From a virus: a stretch of DNA of 26,624 nt. Of the stretch, positions 1 to 7,354 are shown piece after piece (positions within the stretch are counted from its first letter, which is position 1; each line of letters opens with the position of its first letter). The stretch is from positions 1 to 26,624 of IMG/VR virus record IMGVR_UViG_3300010391_000028; one strand, 5' to 3'. Both the position numbers and the translations under genes were made by a program. The notes beneath the pieces are model-generated. The model was not told the origin of the DNA, searched no databases, and saw nothing but the letters and a program-made list of their open reading frames with translations.

Positions 1-1
1 A

Positions 2-2737
2 GTGGATGTGCCAGCGAACGGTGAAGCTGAAGGCGTGGTGACGTTTCCCTACACCGATCAGCCGACGAAACCACGACCGAAGCAATACATTGCTGTAAAC
101 CAGGGCGGAGTGTCGCTCACGAACTTTCCATTCGGACGACCAGTTACCATTCTGCTCCTGACGGCGCTGACGAGCAGTGGGGCGGCGGCAGGCAATGTCG
201 GTTGGGCTATCGACACGACGCAAAGCTCCGTGGGAAGTGGCAACCTACTTCAAAGTCGCGCGCTAACTAGTCCCTATCCAGGTGGGCCCGAACTCGGGGG
301 CGGCGATTACGGTGATCTCGGTTCAGCGGCCGGCGTGCCCCGCATGGCCATCGAGACAGGCAGCTTCACGAGCGACGAGATTGCCTTCACCGCAGCGGGG
401 AACCGGCTGGACCTTGGGGCGACACCTACGGGCGACGTGATCTTCGCCACGACCTATGAGGCACCCACTGGGACCAGCATCGTCCCGCAAGTGCTCAAGG
501 ATTCCGGCAACCCAGCCACGGAGGGCGACTGGCGCACGTTCACGGATGGGCAAAAGAGTACCGAGTTGGCCGATGTCTCCAAGCGCCAGACCTACGAGAT
601 CCGGGCCAAGCTCCTGACCAATGCCGCCACCAACCTCACGCCGACGCTGCGGCGCCTAGGCGTCGAGGAAAAGGCGATCACGGACTTGTCGGACGTGGCC
701 GAACTTCGGGCGGCTCGTTGGGCGGTCGATCCTGTGACCCTCACCGGGGAGATCACCGAAGGCCAGATCGTCGCGCTCACGGATGGGGAACGCGACTTCC
801 ATGCCGCTATCGAGGCCCTTCTGGCCACGACGGACATCGGCAAGATTCTGCTGCGCTACTATGTGGGCGACCGGGCTTTGGGACGTAGCCAGTGGCTCCA
901 CGTGGACGACTTCCTGATCGATGACGCTGAGGCCATGGGCGGTGGCCTGACGATCACGGTGCTGGGCGTCCTATCGCTTGTGCGGGCCCAACTCCCGAAG
1001 TTGAACTTGTCCGGCGCGGGCGTCGAAACTCCCGACACCGATCTCTACAACGGCGACGGCTGGACCGATCAGGACAACGGGACCTCGAATCTCTACACGC
1101 GGATCGACGAGGACCCACCCGACGACACGGACTACGTGCGGTCGGCTACATCCCCCTCGACCGATGCAGTCGTGTTCCGGCTCTCAGACTTGAGCGACCC
1201 CGGCCGGGATACTGGGCACTTCGTGGATTTTCGGTACAAGAAGGACAGTTCGGGTGGCGAACTGTTGGATCTGACGATTCAGTTGCGCCAGGGCTACACG
1301 AATGAGGGCAGCCCGGGCACGCTGATTATGACGGGGACCGTCACGAACATCGCGAGCGAATGGACCGAGCAAACCCTGGCCCTGACGACTGCGCAAGCGG
1401 CCGCCATCACGAACTACACAGCGCTTGCGCTACGACTCGTCGCGAACGTCGCCAGCGGATCCGGGGCTCGCCGCGTACAGATTTCCTGGCTGCGATTCCG
1501 CATCACTGGGCAACGGGAGACCTTGACGTACACGAACCAGTCGGGGACGACGATCTACGCCGACTTGTTGGATCAAACAGAACTGCCTACACGGTATCGG
1601 GGTCCTGCTGTGGTATCGGCGGAACTCTTGACCAAGACGATCACCGACTCCGATGCTAAGGGCGAACTCGATGCCGTGGCTCGGTTGTTCGGCCATGGGA
1701 TCATCTCCTCGCAGGGCCGGGTCAAGGCGGTGGACTTCGTGAGCCCGCAGGGCGTGGCCGTGATCGTCCCGTCCGAGGAATTGGAACCGTTGCAAATCAC
1801 GCCTGGCTATCGGGAGCGCATCCCCGAGTTCTTCGTGCCCTGGAACTGGGATCAAGGCACGGAGCGGTTCTTGGATGAGGAGCGGGCCTTCCACACGGCC
1901 GGGCTCACTGCCTTGGGCCGGGGGCGCACGGATGCGGTCGTGCGCTTCGATGATGAATCCTCGAAGTATCTGTACAACCGGAGTCTCGCCCAGACGATCG
2001 CCACCCGGCAGGTGCAGCAACTCGGGACCGGGCTCCTGCGCTGGCGGGTCCGCACGAGCTACGCCCACCCTGAGCTGGAGCCCGGCGATGTCGTGGCGGT
2101 GCAGACGGATCGCTTTGTCGCCAAGGACCCGAACTCGAGCCGGGCGCTCCGGGGGCGGTTATGGGCCATCGGGCGCGTGGTGGAAGTCGGCGATCCCTGG
2201 GGTCGCGAGCTCTCTATCTGGGTGCAGGGTTACGCCGATATCCTAGGTCAAGCTGGTGCGACGACCGTTGTGCCGACGGTGCCCGTGGTCTGCAAGATCT
2301 ATCGCACAGCAGACTATACGACCCTGAACGTGGCGATCCCGTTCACGGCGGAAGCCAGCGATCCACTGGGGCAACACAGCACATCCGTCAACACTGAACG
2401 GGTGCTGGTGCTTTCTCCTGCGCCGCGCGCATTCCGTGTCACCGCCAACGTGCCCTACCAAGGATTCGTAGCCACGGCCTGCGAACTACATGTGCTGATT
2501 CGTCATTGGGACGCGGCGGGGACGATCAAGCGAACCATCGCCCGGGCGATACTGACAGCAGGCGGTTCGACCTCTGGGACGCTCAACTTCAGCGGGCAGA
2601 CGCTCGATCCGATCGCCGCCGGTGACTACTTCGACCTCGCAACAGCAGAAACCGGCACCTGTTTCCCGGTCACGACCATGACAATCGTCGGCGGTGACGA
2701 CGGCGATGTATTCTTAGAGGTCGTTCCAGTCTTCTAG
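2..2737 (+). CDS. Phage tail hub / baseplate-type protein, possibly 5'-truncated
   Basis: A protein of about 911 aa, open from the first bases of the window (GTG at 2), so the true start may lie upstream. Three parts can be read. Residues ~1-330 are a beta-rich N-terminal part. Residues ~340-510 form a jelly-roll-like insert, rich in Thr/Asp and ending in a Trp-Leu-Arg-Phe-Arg strand, resembling carbohydrate-binding modules. Residues ~530-750 have the character of phage tail hub proteins (an 'ERAFHTAGLTALGRGR' stretch, then 'ATRQVQQLGTGLLRWRVR' and 'HPELEPGDVVAVQTDRFVA'). The last ~150 residues are another beta domain. The likely role is a tail-tip or baseplate structural protein that may contact cell-surface glycans. 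It is followed by the lysis-type genes, as in many siphophage late operons. The tail assignment is fairly secure; the exact hub role is inferred from these motifs. Confidence 0.75.
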   Translation: MDVPANGEAEGVVTFPYTDQPTKPRPKQYIAVNQGGVSLTNFPFGRPVTILLLTALTSSGAAAGNVGWAIDTTQSSVGSGNLLQSRALTSPYPGGPELGGGDYGDLGSAAGVPRMAIETGSFTSDEIAFTAAGNRLDLGATPTGDVIFATTYEAPTGTSIVPQVLKDSGNPATEGDWRTFTDGQKSTELADVSKRQTYEIRAKLLTNAATNLTPTLRRLGVEEKAITDLSDVAELRAARWAVDPVTLTGEITEGQIVALTDGERDFHAAIEALLATTDIGKILLRYYVGDRALGRSQWLHVDDFLIDDAEAMGGGLTITVLGVLSLVRAQLPKLNLSGAGVETPDTDLYNGDGWTDQDNGTSNLYTRIDEDPPDDTDYVRSATSPSTDAVVFRLSDLSDPGRDTGHFVDFRYKKDSSGGELLDLTIQLRQGYTNEGSPGTLIMTGTVTNIASEWTEQTLALTTAQAAAITNYTALALRLVANVASGSGARRVQISWLRFRITGQRETLTYTNQSGTTIYADLLDQTELPTRYRGPAVVSAELLTKTITDSDAKGELDAVARLFGHGIISSQGRVKAVDFVSPQGVAVIVPSEELEPLQITPGYRERIPEFFVPWNWDQGTERFLDEERAFHTAGLTALGRGRTDAVVRFDDESSKYLYNRSLAQTIATRQVQQLGTGLLRWRVRTSYAHPELEPGDVVAVQTDRFVAKDPNSSRALRGRLWAIGRVVEVGDPWGRELSIWVQGYADILGQAGATTVVPTVPVVCKIYRTADYTTLNVAIPFTAEASDPLGQHSTSVNTERVLVLSPAPRAFRVTANVPYQGFVATACELHVLIRHWDAAGTIKRTIARAILTAGGSTSGTLNFSGQTLDPIAAGDYFDLATAETGTCFPVTTMTIVGGDDGDVFLEVVPVF

Positions 2738-2753
2738 GATGGAGGAACAGTAA

Positions 2754-2903
2754 ATGCGTATGCTCTTGATAGCTGGGCTGCTCGCATTCCCGGCGTGTAC
2801 GACACCGACAGGCCCCGACGACCGAGAACTCAACGATGTTATCCCCTGCACATGGGTCCCCGTCAGTCCGGGCGTGGCTCGGTGTATCCCTTCTGATCCA
2901 TGA
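2754..2903 (+). CDS. Small putative lipoprotein
   Basis: A 49-aa ORF with a strong Shine-Dalgarno (GGAGGA about 8 bases upstream of ATG 2754). A short hydrophobic stretch (residues 3-12) is followed by Pro-Ala-Cys at 13-15, an imperfect lipobox, and then a Pro/Thr/Asp-rich tail with two further Cys. Its stop overlaps the next gene's start (ATGA at 2900). Together with the downstream TM/coiled-coil protein and the amidase at 4182, it could be an outer-membrane spanin-like (Rz1-like) lysis lipoprotein. The sequence is too short to prove this, and the gene order is the reverse of the usual Rz then Rz1. Confidence 0.5.
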   Translation: MRMLLIAGLLAFPACTTPTGPDDRELNDVIPCTWVPVSPGVARCIPSDP

Positions 2904-3235
2904 CCCCTCCGCCTGGGGGTGTCGAGCGCCGCGCCGAAGAGCGCCGCAACGGCTGGCCGCCGCGCCACTTGTCGGAGCGCACGTGGGTCTCGGTGGGCCT
3001 CATGGCGACGCTCGTGACGGGGGCCATCACCGTGGCCCTCGTCGTGGGTCGGGACCGCGGGCGGATCGATACCCTAGAACGCCGGATGGCCGAGGAGTTG
3101 GTGCGTGTCCCGATTAGCCATGCAGACATGGAAACGCGCGCGCGGCTCTACACCGATCAGCGCATCGCGGAACTCATCGCCAAGATCGACGAAGCCAATC
3201 GGCGACTTGAGAGGATTGAGAAGCGCCTCCCATGA
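2900..3235 (+). CDS. Small membrane protein with C-terminal coiled coil
   Basis: A 111-aa protein whose start overlaps the preceding stop (ATGA). The first ~28 residues are charged, followed by one transmembrane segment at about 30-50 (Val/Leu/Ala-rich) and a long charged, heptad-like helix at about 52-110. This single-pass topology with a coiled coil is typical of small phage membrane proteins in lysis regions, such as inner-membrane spanins or holin accessory proteins. It is tightly coupled to the lipoprotein upstream and to a 36-aa membrane protein downstream. Its exact function cannot be set from sequence. Confidence 0.6.
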   Translation: MTPPPGGVERRAEERRNGWPPRHLSERTWVSVGLMATLVTGAITVALVVGRDRGRIDTLERRMAEELVRVPISHADMETRARLYTDQRIAELIAKIDEANRRLERIEKRLP

Positions 3236-3342
3236 CGGAACTTCTGTTGACGTTCGCGTTCTTCCTGGGTGTAGCCCTGATTCCGCTCGCCGTCTGGGCG
3301 GTCTGGGCCAAGCTCAAGGACGGGGAGTGGCCATGGCGCTAG
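3232..3342 (+). CDS. 36-aa single-TM protein
   Basis: ATG at 3232 overlaps the previous stop (ATGA). The 36-residue product is almost entirely one hydrophobic helix (residues ~4-25, Leu/Phe/Val/Ala/Trp), followed by a short charged tail with Lys, Asp and Arg. Coding is supported by overlaps on both sides, since its last bases overlap the start at 3333. A small holin-like or accessory membrane peptide is plausible in this lysis block, but no family is recognised. Confidence 0.45.
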   Translation: MTELLLTFAFFLGVALIPLAVWAVWAKLKDGEWPWR

Positions 3343-3662
3343 GCCGCATCTCCCTGCCGAATGCCGTGAAGGCGGGAACGGCCCAGGCGGGCCGGTTCGT
3401 CAGTTCGCGGCCCGATTGGATGCTTGAACGCCTCTCGCGGCTGAACACCACCAACTTCCGCGTTCTTGTCACGCTCTACCTCGCCGTGCGAACAGGCGAG
3501 CATTACTTCACCCATCCAGGCTGGGAGCCAAGCATCGAATGGATGGGGTTCGTCTTGGGCTTGGCCACGGCTGATGTCCTACAATGGTCCCGCAAACGGA
3601 CGACGGACCACGAGTATCAGCGGATTCAACGCGGCGCCGCAGCCACAGAGAGGGAAGCGTAA
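3333..3662 (+). CDS. Small putative membrane protein (holin-like context)
   Basis: A 109-aa protein starting at ATG 3333, which sits behind a good Shine-Dalgarno (GGGGAG) inside the end of the preceding gene. It has two moderately hydrophobic segments (about residues 41-53 and 69-85) separated by a polar turn rich in His, Tyr, Pro and Trp, and a basic, Gln/Arg-rich C-terminus. Its stop TAA shares a base with the next ATG (3662). Size, two candidate membrane segments and position just upstream of the endolysin fit a holin or holin-associated protein, but the hydrophobicity is weak. An unrelated small phage protein is possible. Confidence 0.5.
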   Translation: MALGRISLPNAVKAGTAQAGRFVSSRPDWMLERLSRLNTTNFRVLVTLYLAVRTGEHYFTHPGWEPSIEWMGFVLGLATADVLQWSRKRTTDHEYQRIQRGAAATEREA

Positions 3663-4198
3663 TGGCGAAGTTGACTGCTGAACAACACATAAAACGGCGC
3701 GCACTATATGCGGCAAAACTCGCCGGTGGATGGGTATCTCCAAAACGCGGGCGAATCAGCCAGCAGCGAATTCCAGCGCAGCAGCGATTCTGGGCAAAAG
3801 TGCAGCGCACACTAACATGCTGGAATTGGATGGGTGCACGCACTACCGCTGGCTACGGCAGGTTCAATCCCGATATCAAGACATTCACCTATGCGCATCG
3901 CTATGTGTATGAACTCATCATTGGTCCGATCCCACCGGGCCTGACGCTTGATCACTTCATCTGTAACAATCGCGCCTGCGTCAATCCGGCCCATTTGCGG
4001 CCGGCGACGCATCGTGAAAACATCCTCCGTGGTAATGGAGCTTCGGCAACGAATGCAGCAAAGACGCATTGTCCGAAGGGGCATCCGTATGATTATGTGA
4101 GAACGACTGGCGGCAGGTGGTGCCGCACATGTGATCGCGCGCTCAACGCAGCATCTAAGCGGCGCGCCAAGGAGCGGCAACATGGCCTACTTGCCTGA
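3662..4198 (+). CDS. HNH homing-type endonuclease with C-terminal zinc motif
   Basis: A 178-aa protein. The start is ATG 3662, overlapping the previous stop (TAATG). Around residues 53-120 it carries the phage HNH_3-type nuclease core: a 'CWNWMGARTTAGYGRF' entry strand, 'YAHRYVYEL', then Leu-Asp-His (96-98), a Cys pair (C101, C106), 'NPAHL' and 'HREN'. A C-terminal zinc motif follows (CPKGHPY, then CRTC). Such HNH proteins are free-standing homing-type or nicking nucleases and are common passengers in phage genomes. It lies between the membrane genes and the endolysin and may have inserted there. It is clearly a relative of the HNH protein at 11768. Confidence 0.88.
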   Translation: MAKLTAEQHIKRRALYAAKLAGGWVSPKRGRISQQRIPAQQRFWAKVQRTLTCWNWMGARTTAGYGRFNPDIKTFTYAHRYVYELIIGPIPPGLTLDHFICNNRACVNPAHLRPATHRENILRGNGASATNAAKTHCPKGHPYDYVRTTGGRWCRTCDRALNAASKRRAKERQHGLLA

Positions 4199-4643
4199 TA
4201 GTAAGTACACGCGGCGCGCCACCACCAAATGGATCGTGATTCACTGTAGCGCCACGACTGTAGATCAGGATGTGGGCGTCGAGGAAATCCGCATCTGGCA
4301 CATCCGGGACAGGGGATGGCTCGATTGTGGCTATCATCGCGTCGTGAGGCGTACTGGTGAGGTGGAACAAGGACGCCCGGAGTGGGCCATCGGATCGCAT
4401 GTCGTGGGCTTCAATCGCGATTCTGTAGCCGTCTGTCTCGTCGGCGGCGCCGACGCGCAAGGGAAGGGCGAAAATAACTTCACGCCCACCCAGTGGGAAA
4501 CGCTCGAGGCCATCGTCCGCGAACTCCTGGCGAAGTATCCCGACGCGCAACTCCGGGGGCACCGTGACTTCCCCGACGTCAAGAAAGCGTGTCCGAGCTT
4601 CGACGTCGGCCTGTGGGCGCGCACGCAGGGATTGATCGCGTGA
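4182..4643 (+). CDS. N-acetylmuramoyl-L-alanine amidase endolysin (T7 lysozyme type)
   Basis: A 153-aa amidase that should cut the bond between N-acetylmuramic acid and L-alanine in peptidoglycan during lysis. The start at 4182 has an AAGGAG Shine-Dalgarno at the right spacing and lies inside the end of the HNH gene. The amidase_2/PGRP fold is evident: zinc ligands H21 (in 'WIVIHCSAT'), H127 (in 'LRGHRDF') and C137 (in 'KKACPSFDV'), with catalytic-type Tyr51 (in 'CGYHRVV') and Lys135, matching the H/Y/H/K/C set of T7 lysozyme. It is a single catalytic domain of the usual length without a wall-binding domain, typical of phages of Gram-negative hosts. There is no signal peptide, so a holin is expected. 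Confidence 0.93.
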   Translation: MAYLPDSKYTRRATTKWIVIHCSATTVDQDVGVEEIRIWHIRDRGWLDCGYHRVVRRTGEVEQGRPEWAIGSHVVGFNRDSVAVCLVGGADAQGKGENNFTPTQWETLEAIVRELLAKYPDAQLRGHRDFPDVKKACPSFDVGLWARTQGLIA

Positions 4644-4647
4644 TGCC

Positions 4648-4899
4648 GTGGGTCAGAATTTCTACACCGTGCTCTGGTGGCCACAGCCGATGATCTACAC
4701 CGTGGTCCCGTCACGCCATGTCTACGATCAAAGCCGCCAAATGCGGGTGCCCGTAGTCGTGCGCCGCAAGCTCTCGCTCACAAGCGCCCTGCAACTAGCC
4801 GAGCGGCTGAATGCCTTGCGCCGGGGTGGGCAACTCCTTCCTAGGGCGCGCGGCGCCGAGCAGCAGTCGGTTCCCGCCGACCACCCCGGTCTTCCATGA
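4648..4899 (+). CDS. Hypothetical small basic protein
   Basis: An 83-aa ORF from GTG 4648 (ATG 4690 is an alternative) that ends in an ATGA overlap with the next gene. It starts beta-rich ('FYTVLWWPQPMIYTVVPS') and has a basic helical middle ('SLTSALQLAERLNALRRGG'), with no Cys motifs or TM. It sits between the amidase and a run of tiny genes. Coding is supported mainly by tight packing and the overlap. No family is recognised. Confidence 0.5.
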   Translation: MGQNFYTVLWWPQPMIYTVVPSRHVYDQSRQMRVPVVVRRKLSLTSALQLAERLNALRRGGQLLPRARGAEQQSVPADHPGLP

Positions 4900-5024
4900 C
4901 CGACCAGCTGAAGCCGCCGACATGCCCGCACTGCCCCACGAAGTTGGAATGGATCGCCGCTGATCGGCTGTGGCGCTGCCCGACTTGTGGTACATTGGTG
5001 AGGGAGGAGGATGTCGCTCAGTGA
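4896..5024 (+). CDS. 42-aa zinc-ribbon mini-protein
   Basis: ATG 4896 overlaps the preceding stop (ATGA). The short product has two Cys pairs, C-P-H-C near residue 10 and C-P-T-C near residue 29, about 16 residues apart, forming a classic minimal zinc ribbon. The stop lies in a GTGA overlap with the next start at 5021. Its function is unknown; such mini-ribbons usually bind nucleic acid or protein partners. Confidence 0.55.
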   Translation: MTDQLKPPTCPHCPTKLEWIAADRLWRCPTCGTLVREEDVAQ

Positions 5025-5344
5025 GATTGATTGTTTACCTGCTCGCGCGCTGTGGCCGTGTCGGTGACTGGCTCCTCCATCGACTCGGCTGGCTTGAGTT
5101 CCACACGGATACATTCACCCATGCCCACGCACCGAGATGTCTGAACCCAGATGTCCGATTCGAATTGCGACCCCAAGGATGGGTGAAGCGGTGTGCGACG
5201 TGTCGCTATCCCATCGAGGTGCATTACGCGTGTTGGGAGGTCGCTGGCGGTGCGATGCCAGGCGAAGTCGTGAAGTGGATCGCGGAGGAAATCCATGCGA
5301 CGGCTAATCTGGACGCTAGCACGTCGGATTCAGTGTTGGGCTGA
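5021..5344 (+). CDS. Hypothetical protein with Cys motifs
   Basis: A 107-aa product from GTG 5021, chosen because it overlaps the previous stop (GTGA) and sits about 10 bases after a strong GGAGGAGG. The hydrophobic N-terminus ('LIVYLLARCG') could be a short amphipathic or membrane-associated helix. A middle region follows with His/Thr and 'CLNPDVRFELRPQGWVKRCATC', which looks like a zinc-binding or disulphide cluster. It ends with an acidic helix. Its last 50 bases overlap the next small gene. No family is recognised. Confidence 0.5.
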   Translation: MRLIVYLLARCGRVGDWLLHRLGWLEFHTDTFTHAHAPRCLNPDVRFELRPQGWVKRCATCRYPIEVHYACWEVAGGAMPGEVVKWIAEEIHATANLDASTSDSVLG

Positions 5345-5444
5345 GAATCATGGCGGGTTCAGCCATTGGCCACCCACCGTGATTTGCGGAAATTGCGGGC
5401 GCTACATACCTAAGAACTGCGTTACCGGGAATTGGAATCAATGA
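5295..5444 (+). CDS. 49-aa Cys-containing mini-protein
   Basis: ATG 5295 follows GGAGG at ideal spacing, and the stop overlaps the next start (ATGA at 5441). The product is basic at the N-terminus and has a 'VICGNCGRYIPKNC' cluster, so it is another candidate small zinc or thiol protein. The 50-base overlap with the preceding gene is larger than is typical here, but the ribosome-binding site and stop-start coupling support it. Function unknown. Confidence 0.45.
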   Translation: MRRLIWTLARRIQCWAENHGGFSHWPPTVICGNCGRYIPKNCVTGNWNQ

Positions 5445-6070
5445 AGCGCGTCCCAATTCTACTGATGGTTCTGCTCGCTGGGCTCACCTGGTTCTTTTGG
5501 ACCAAGGCGCGGAGCGTGGGCTACGAGCTGCTCGAGGCGCGGACCCGCCAGTTCCAGGCGGATACCGCCTTCCGCCATGCCTTGGTCGCAGCCCAGGCCA
5601 GGGAGGACAGCGCCCTAGGCCAGATCGACGCCCTCGTGGCGGTGCGGCTGCGTCAGGACCGAAGTCTAGCGGCGATTCGCGCGCAAACGGCCCGTCTAGG
5701 GCCGATCCCGCCTGAGTCCTTGTCCATAGCCGCCCAAGCGGTAGGGTTGGAGCCTGTGCCCGGGGGCTTCTTGGCGGATGCTCAAGACGTGCAACAACTT
5801 ACCGCTTGGCGGGCACAGGCCCAGCTCGTGCCGTCGCTGGACAGCGCCTTGGCCACGAGTGAGGCGCTGGTCGTGCAGTGGTCTAGCGCTTATCTCGCGG
5901 CGAAGGATCAGGCCGCGCTTTGGGAACAGCGGGCCGTGTTGGCGACGGAGTTGATGGAATCATGGCGGCGCCACGCGGGCTGCCGGATCACGTTCCTGCG
6001 GACGACGGATCGCATGTGCGCAGTGGTCGCTGCTGGTGTTGGAGCTGCACTCGTCTTGGCCGCGCGGTAA
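5441..6070 (+). CDS. Membrane-anchored coiled-coil protein (spanin-like topology)
   Basis: A 209-aa protein starting at ATG 5441 (ATGA overlap). One N-terminal transmembrane helix (residues 4-22, no cleavage site visible) leads to a long Ala/Gln/Arg/Glu-rich helical region to about residue 180 ('AAQAREDSALGQIDALVAV', 'AAKDQAALWEQRAV'). A second hydrophobic stretch (about 192-206) sits near the C-terminus. An anchored periplasmic coiled coil near an endolysin suggests an inner-membrane spanin or a unimolecular spanin-like protein. The C-terminal hydrophobic segment is unusual for Rz. It is the last plus-strand gene before a convergent minus operon, with a one-base gap to the gene ending at 6072. 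Confidence 0.6.
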   Translation: MKRVPILLMVLLAGLTWFFWTKARSVGYELLEARTRQFQADTAFRHALVAAQAREDSALGQIDALVAVRLRQDRSLAAIRAQTARLGPIPPESLSIAAQAVGLEPVPGGFLADAQDVQQLTAWRAQAQLVPSLDSALATSEALVVQWSSAYLAAKDQAALWEQRAVLATELMESWRRHAGCRITFLRTTDRMCAVVAAGVGAALVLAAR

Positions 6071-6071
6071 G

Positions 6072-6638
6072 CTACTTCCCTATATCGCGGGTGTGAAGAA
6101 TTGTCCACGGTGGGCGCACGTAGGCGCTGAACTCTGCTGCTGCCTCCAATGCTTTCTTTACACGCGCTTCAGCAAGGGACAAGTTAATCATCGCCGATGT
6201 GTGTAGTGATCCCAGTGCGAAATCTTGGCCGCATCCACAGGCCGCATAGCCACGGCCGGTATGCTCCATGATGTGGTAATCACTCTCCACACTGAACAGG
6301 CGTGCGAAGCCGTCCGGGGCCAGCAGAAACTGCCCACCTTCCTCGACGTTGTTTTCCTTCTTCGCGTAGCCAGCCACAGAAAAGAGGTCACGCAGTGCAG
6401 CCACGAAATCCGTTGCAAGCCAACGAGGGAGATCAGTGTAATCCGCAGCGGGCATCACGAGTTGATGTTGAATCAGTTGCCCCATGCGGAATGAACTGGT
6501 AAAGCCAAAGAGCCATCCGGCCTTGCGAAACACCTTGGGGCCTGAACTCAGAATGCGCCACTGTTGGCTATTGGCTGCCGCTGCGTCGGCGCCCATCCAA
6601 ACACAAGCGCCATCTACAAGTCCGACGATGCACGTCAT
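6072..6638 (-). CDS. HslV/proteasome beta-like Ntn hydrolase
   Basis: A 188-aa protein that looks like the 20S proteasome beta / HslV family of N-terminal nucleophile proteases. The sequence begins Met-Thr, and removal of Met would expose Thr1 as the nucleophile. With that numbering, Asp17 lies in 'WMGADAAAA' and Lys34 in 'GPKVF', one residue off the canonical Lys33. This is the full Thr-Asp-Lys catalytic set. 'GWLFGFTSSFRMGQLI' corresponds to the HslV-like beta strand and helix, and 'GCGQDFALGSL' to the conserved Gly-Ser-Gly loop region. The length is close to HslV (about 175). It is the last gene of the minus operon. No HslU or other ATPase is visible, so the partner is unknown. It could be a free-standing Ntn hydrolase with another substrate. 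Confidence 0.78.
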   Translation of the reverse strand: MTCIVGLVDGACVWMGADAAAANSQQWRILSSGPKVFRKAGWLFGFTSSFRMGQLIQHQLVMPAADYTDLPRWLATDFVAALRDLFSVAGYAKKENNVEEGGQFLLAPDGFARLFSVESDYHIMEHTGRGYAACGCGQDFALGSLHTSAMINLSLAEARVKKALEAAAEFSAYVRPPWTILHTRDIGK

Positions 6639-6659
6639 GACGGCTCGCCACGATCCGCG

Positions 6660-7025
6660 CTAAGGGATGATCGCATCCATGAGTTCGACCGCCACGGCGC
6701 CCAGCACATCGAAGCCCAAGTCTTTGAGTGAGAAACCGTAGCCGGGCTGGCCTAAGGTGCCATTGGCGCGGGCCTCGAAATACTGAAGCCCCTCATATGC
6801 AGCTCCGATGGTCGCAACCCAGGCGATGCGCTTGATCGGCGTGTCCCGCCACGAATCCGTGATGTAGGGTCCGCGCACAACAACATCCAGTGCGGCACCA
6901 GCCGCGAAATGCTGCCAACTGTCGGCGCACGTAAGGCACCGATCAGGATCAAGGACCTGGGCCGCAAGCGGCGCCGCGCCGAGGAGCGCCATAAAGACGG
7001 CGAGGAACCAGCGGGGCGCGGTCAT
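6660..7025 (-). CDS. Exported YfiM-like small membrane-associated protein
   Basis: A 121-aa protein with an obvious signal peptide (residues 1-22, ending Ala-Ala-Gln). The mature part has a conserved-looking pattern: 'DSWQHFAAGAALDV', a hydrophobic helix with 'AAYEGLQYFEA', and 'SLKDLGFDVLGAVAVELM'. The His…Glu…Lys-Asp spacing resembles the YfiM/DUF2279-type envelope proteins. It starts in a 4-base overlap with the upstream gene's stop (7022-7025). Its position next to a protease and a membrane-anchored protease suggests an envelope-related accessory or lysis role. The family call is from memory and moderate. Confidence 0.55.
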   Translation of the reverse strand: MTAPRWFLAVFMALLGAAPLAAQVLDPDRCLTCADSWQHFAAGAALDVVVRGPYITDSWRDTPIKRIAWVATIGAAYEGLQYFEARANGTLGQPGYGFSLKDLGFDVLGAVAVELMDAIIP

Positions 7026-7354
7026 GGCTCGTCAACCACGCTGGCCAGCACGACGGCGGCCCGGCGTATAGCCTCATCGTAGTCGTGAGGGACGACCGCT
7101 AACGCCCCAGCAGCCAATTGCATTTCGCTGCGGCAGTCGTCCAGCACGGCCCGTGCCTCGCGGAGGGCGGCGAGCAGAGTATCTTGTGATGCCGCAAGTC
7201 GCTCCAACAACTCAGCGATTTCCCTAGGGTTCAGCCGGTCCCACACAAGAGGTCCACTGCGGTCATTCAATTGAACCGCGATACTTGCCACGCCCTTCGC
7301 TTCTCCTGACAGCGCCTCCACGGCCCGCAGGTCCAGCGGCGCGCGGTCGGTCAT
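7022..7354 (-). CDS. Hypothetical helical protein, paralogue of the 13415 gene
   Basis: A 110-aa protein beginning M-T-D-R-A-P-L-D-L-R and ending in a 'VLASVVDEP' tail. The 82-aa protein at 13415 starts with the same ten residues, shares the central 'LAALREAR' helix and ends 'VLDSVKDEP', so the two are paralogues on opposite strands. The middle of this copy is a long amphipathic helix ('REIAELLERLAASQDTLLAALREARAVL'). It overlaps both neighbours by 4 bases. No function is recognised; the length difference sits in the middle. Confidence 0.65.
   Translation of the reverse strand: MTDRAPLDLRAVEALSGEAKGVASIAVQLNDRSGPLVWDRLNPREIAELLERLAASQDTLLAALREARAVLDDCRSEMQLAAGALAVVPHDYDEAIRRAAVVLASVVDEP

Noticed and set aside
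1430-2068. A 212-aa minus-strand open frame
   Set aside because: It is antisense to the conserved hub part of the tail protein and shows shadow composition (His/Arg/Pro-rich).
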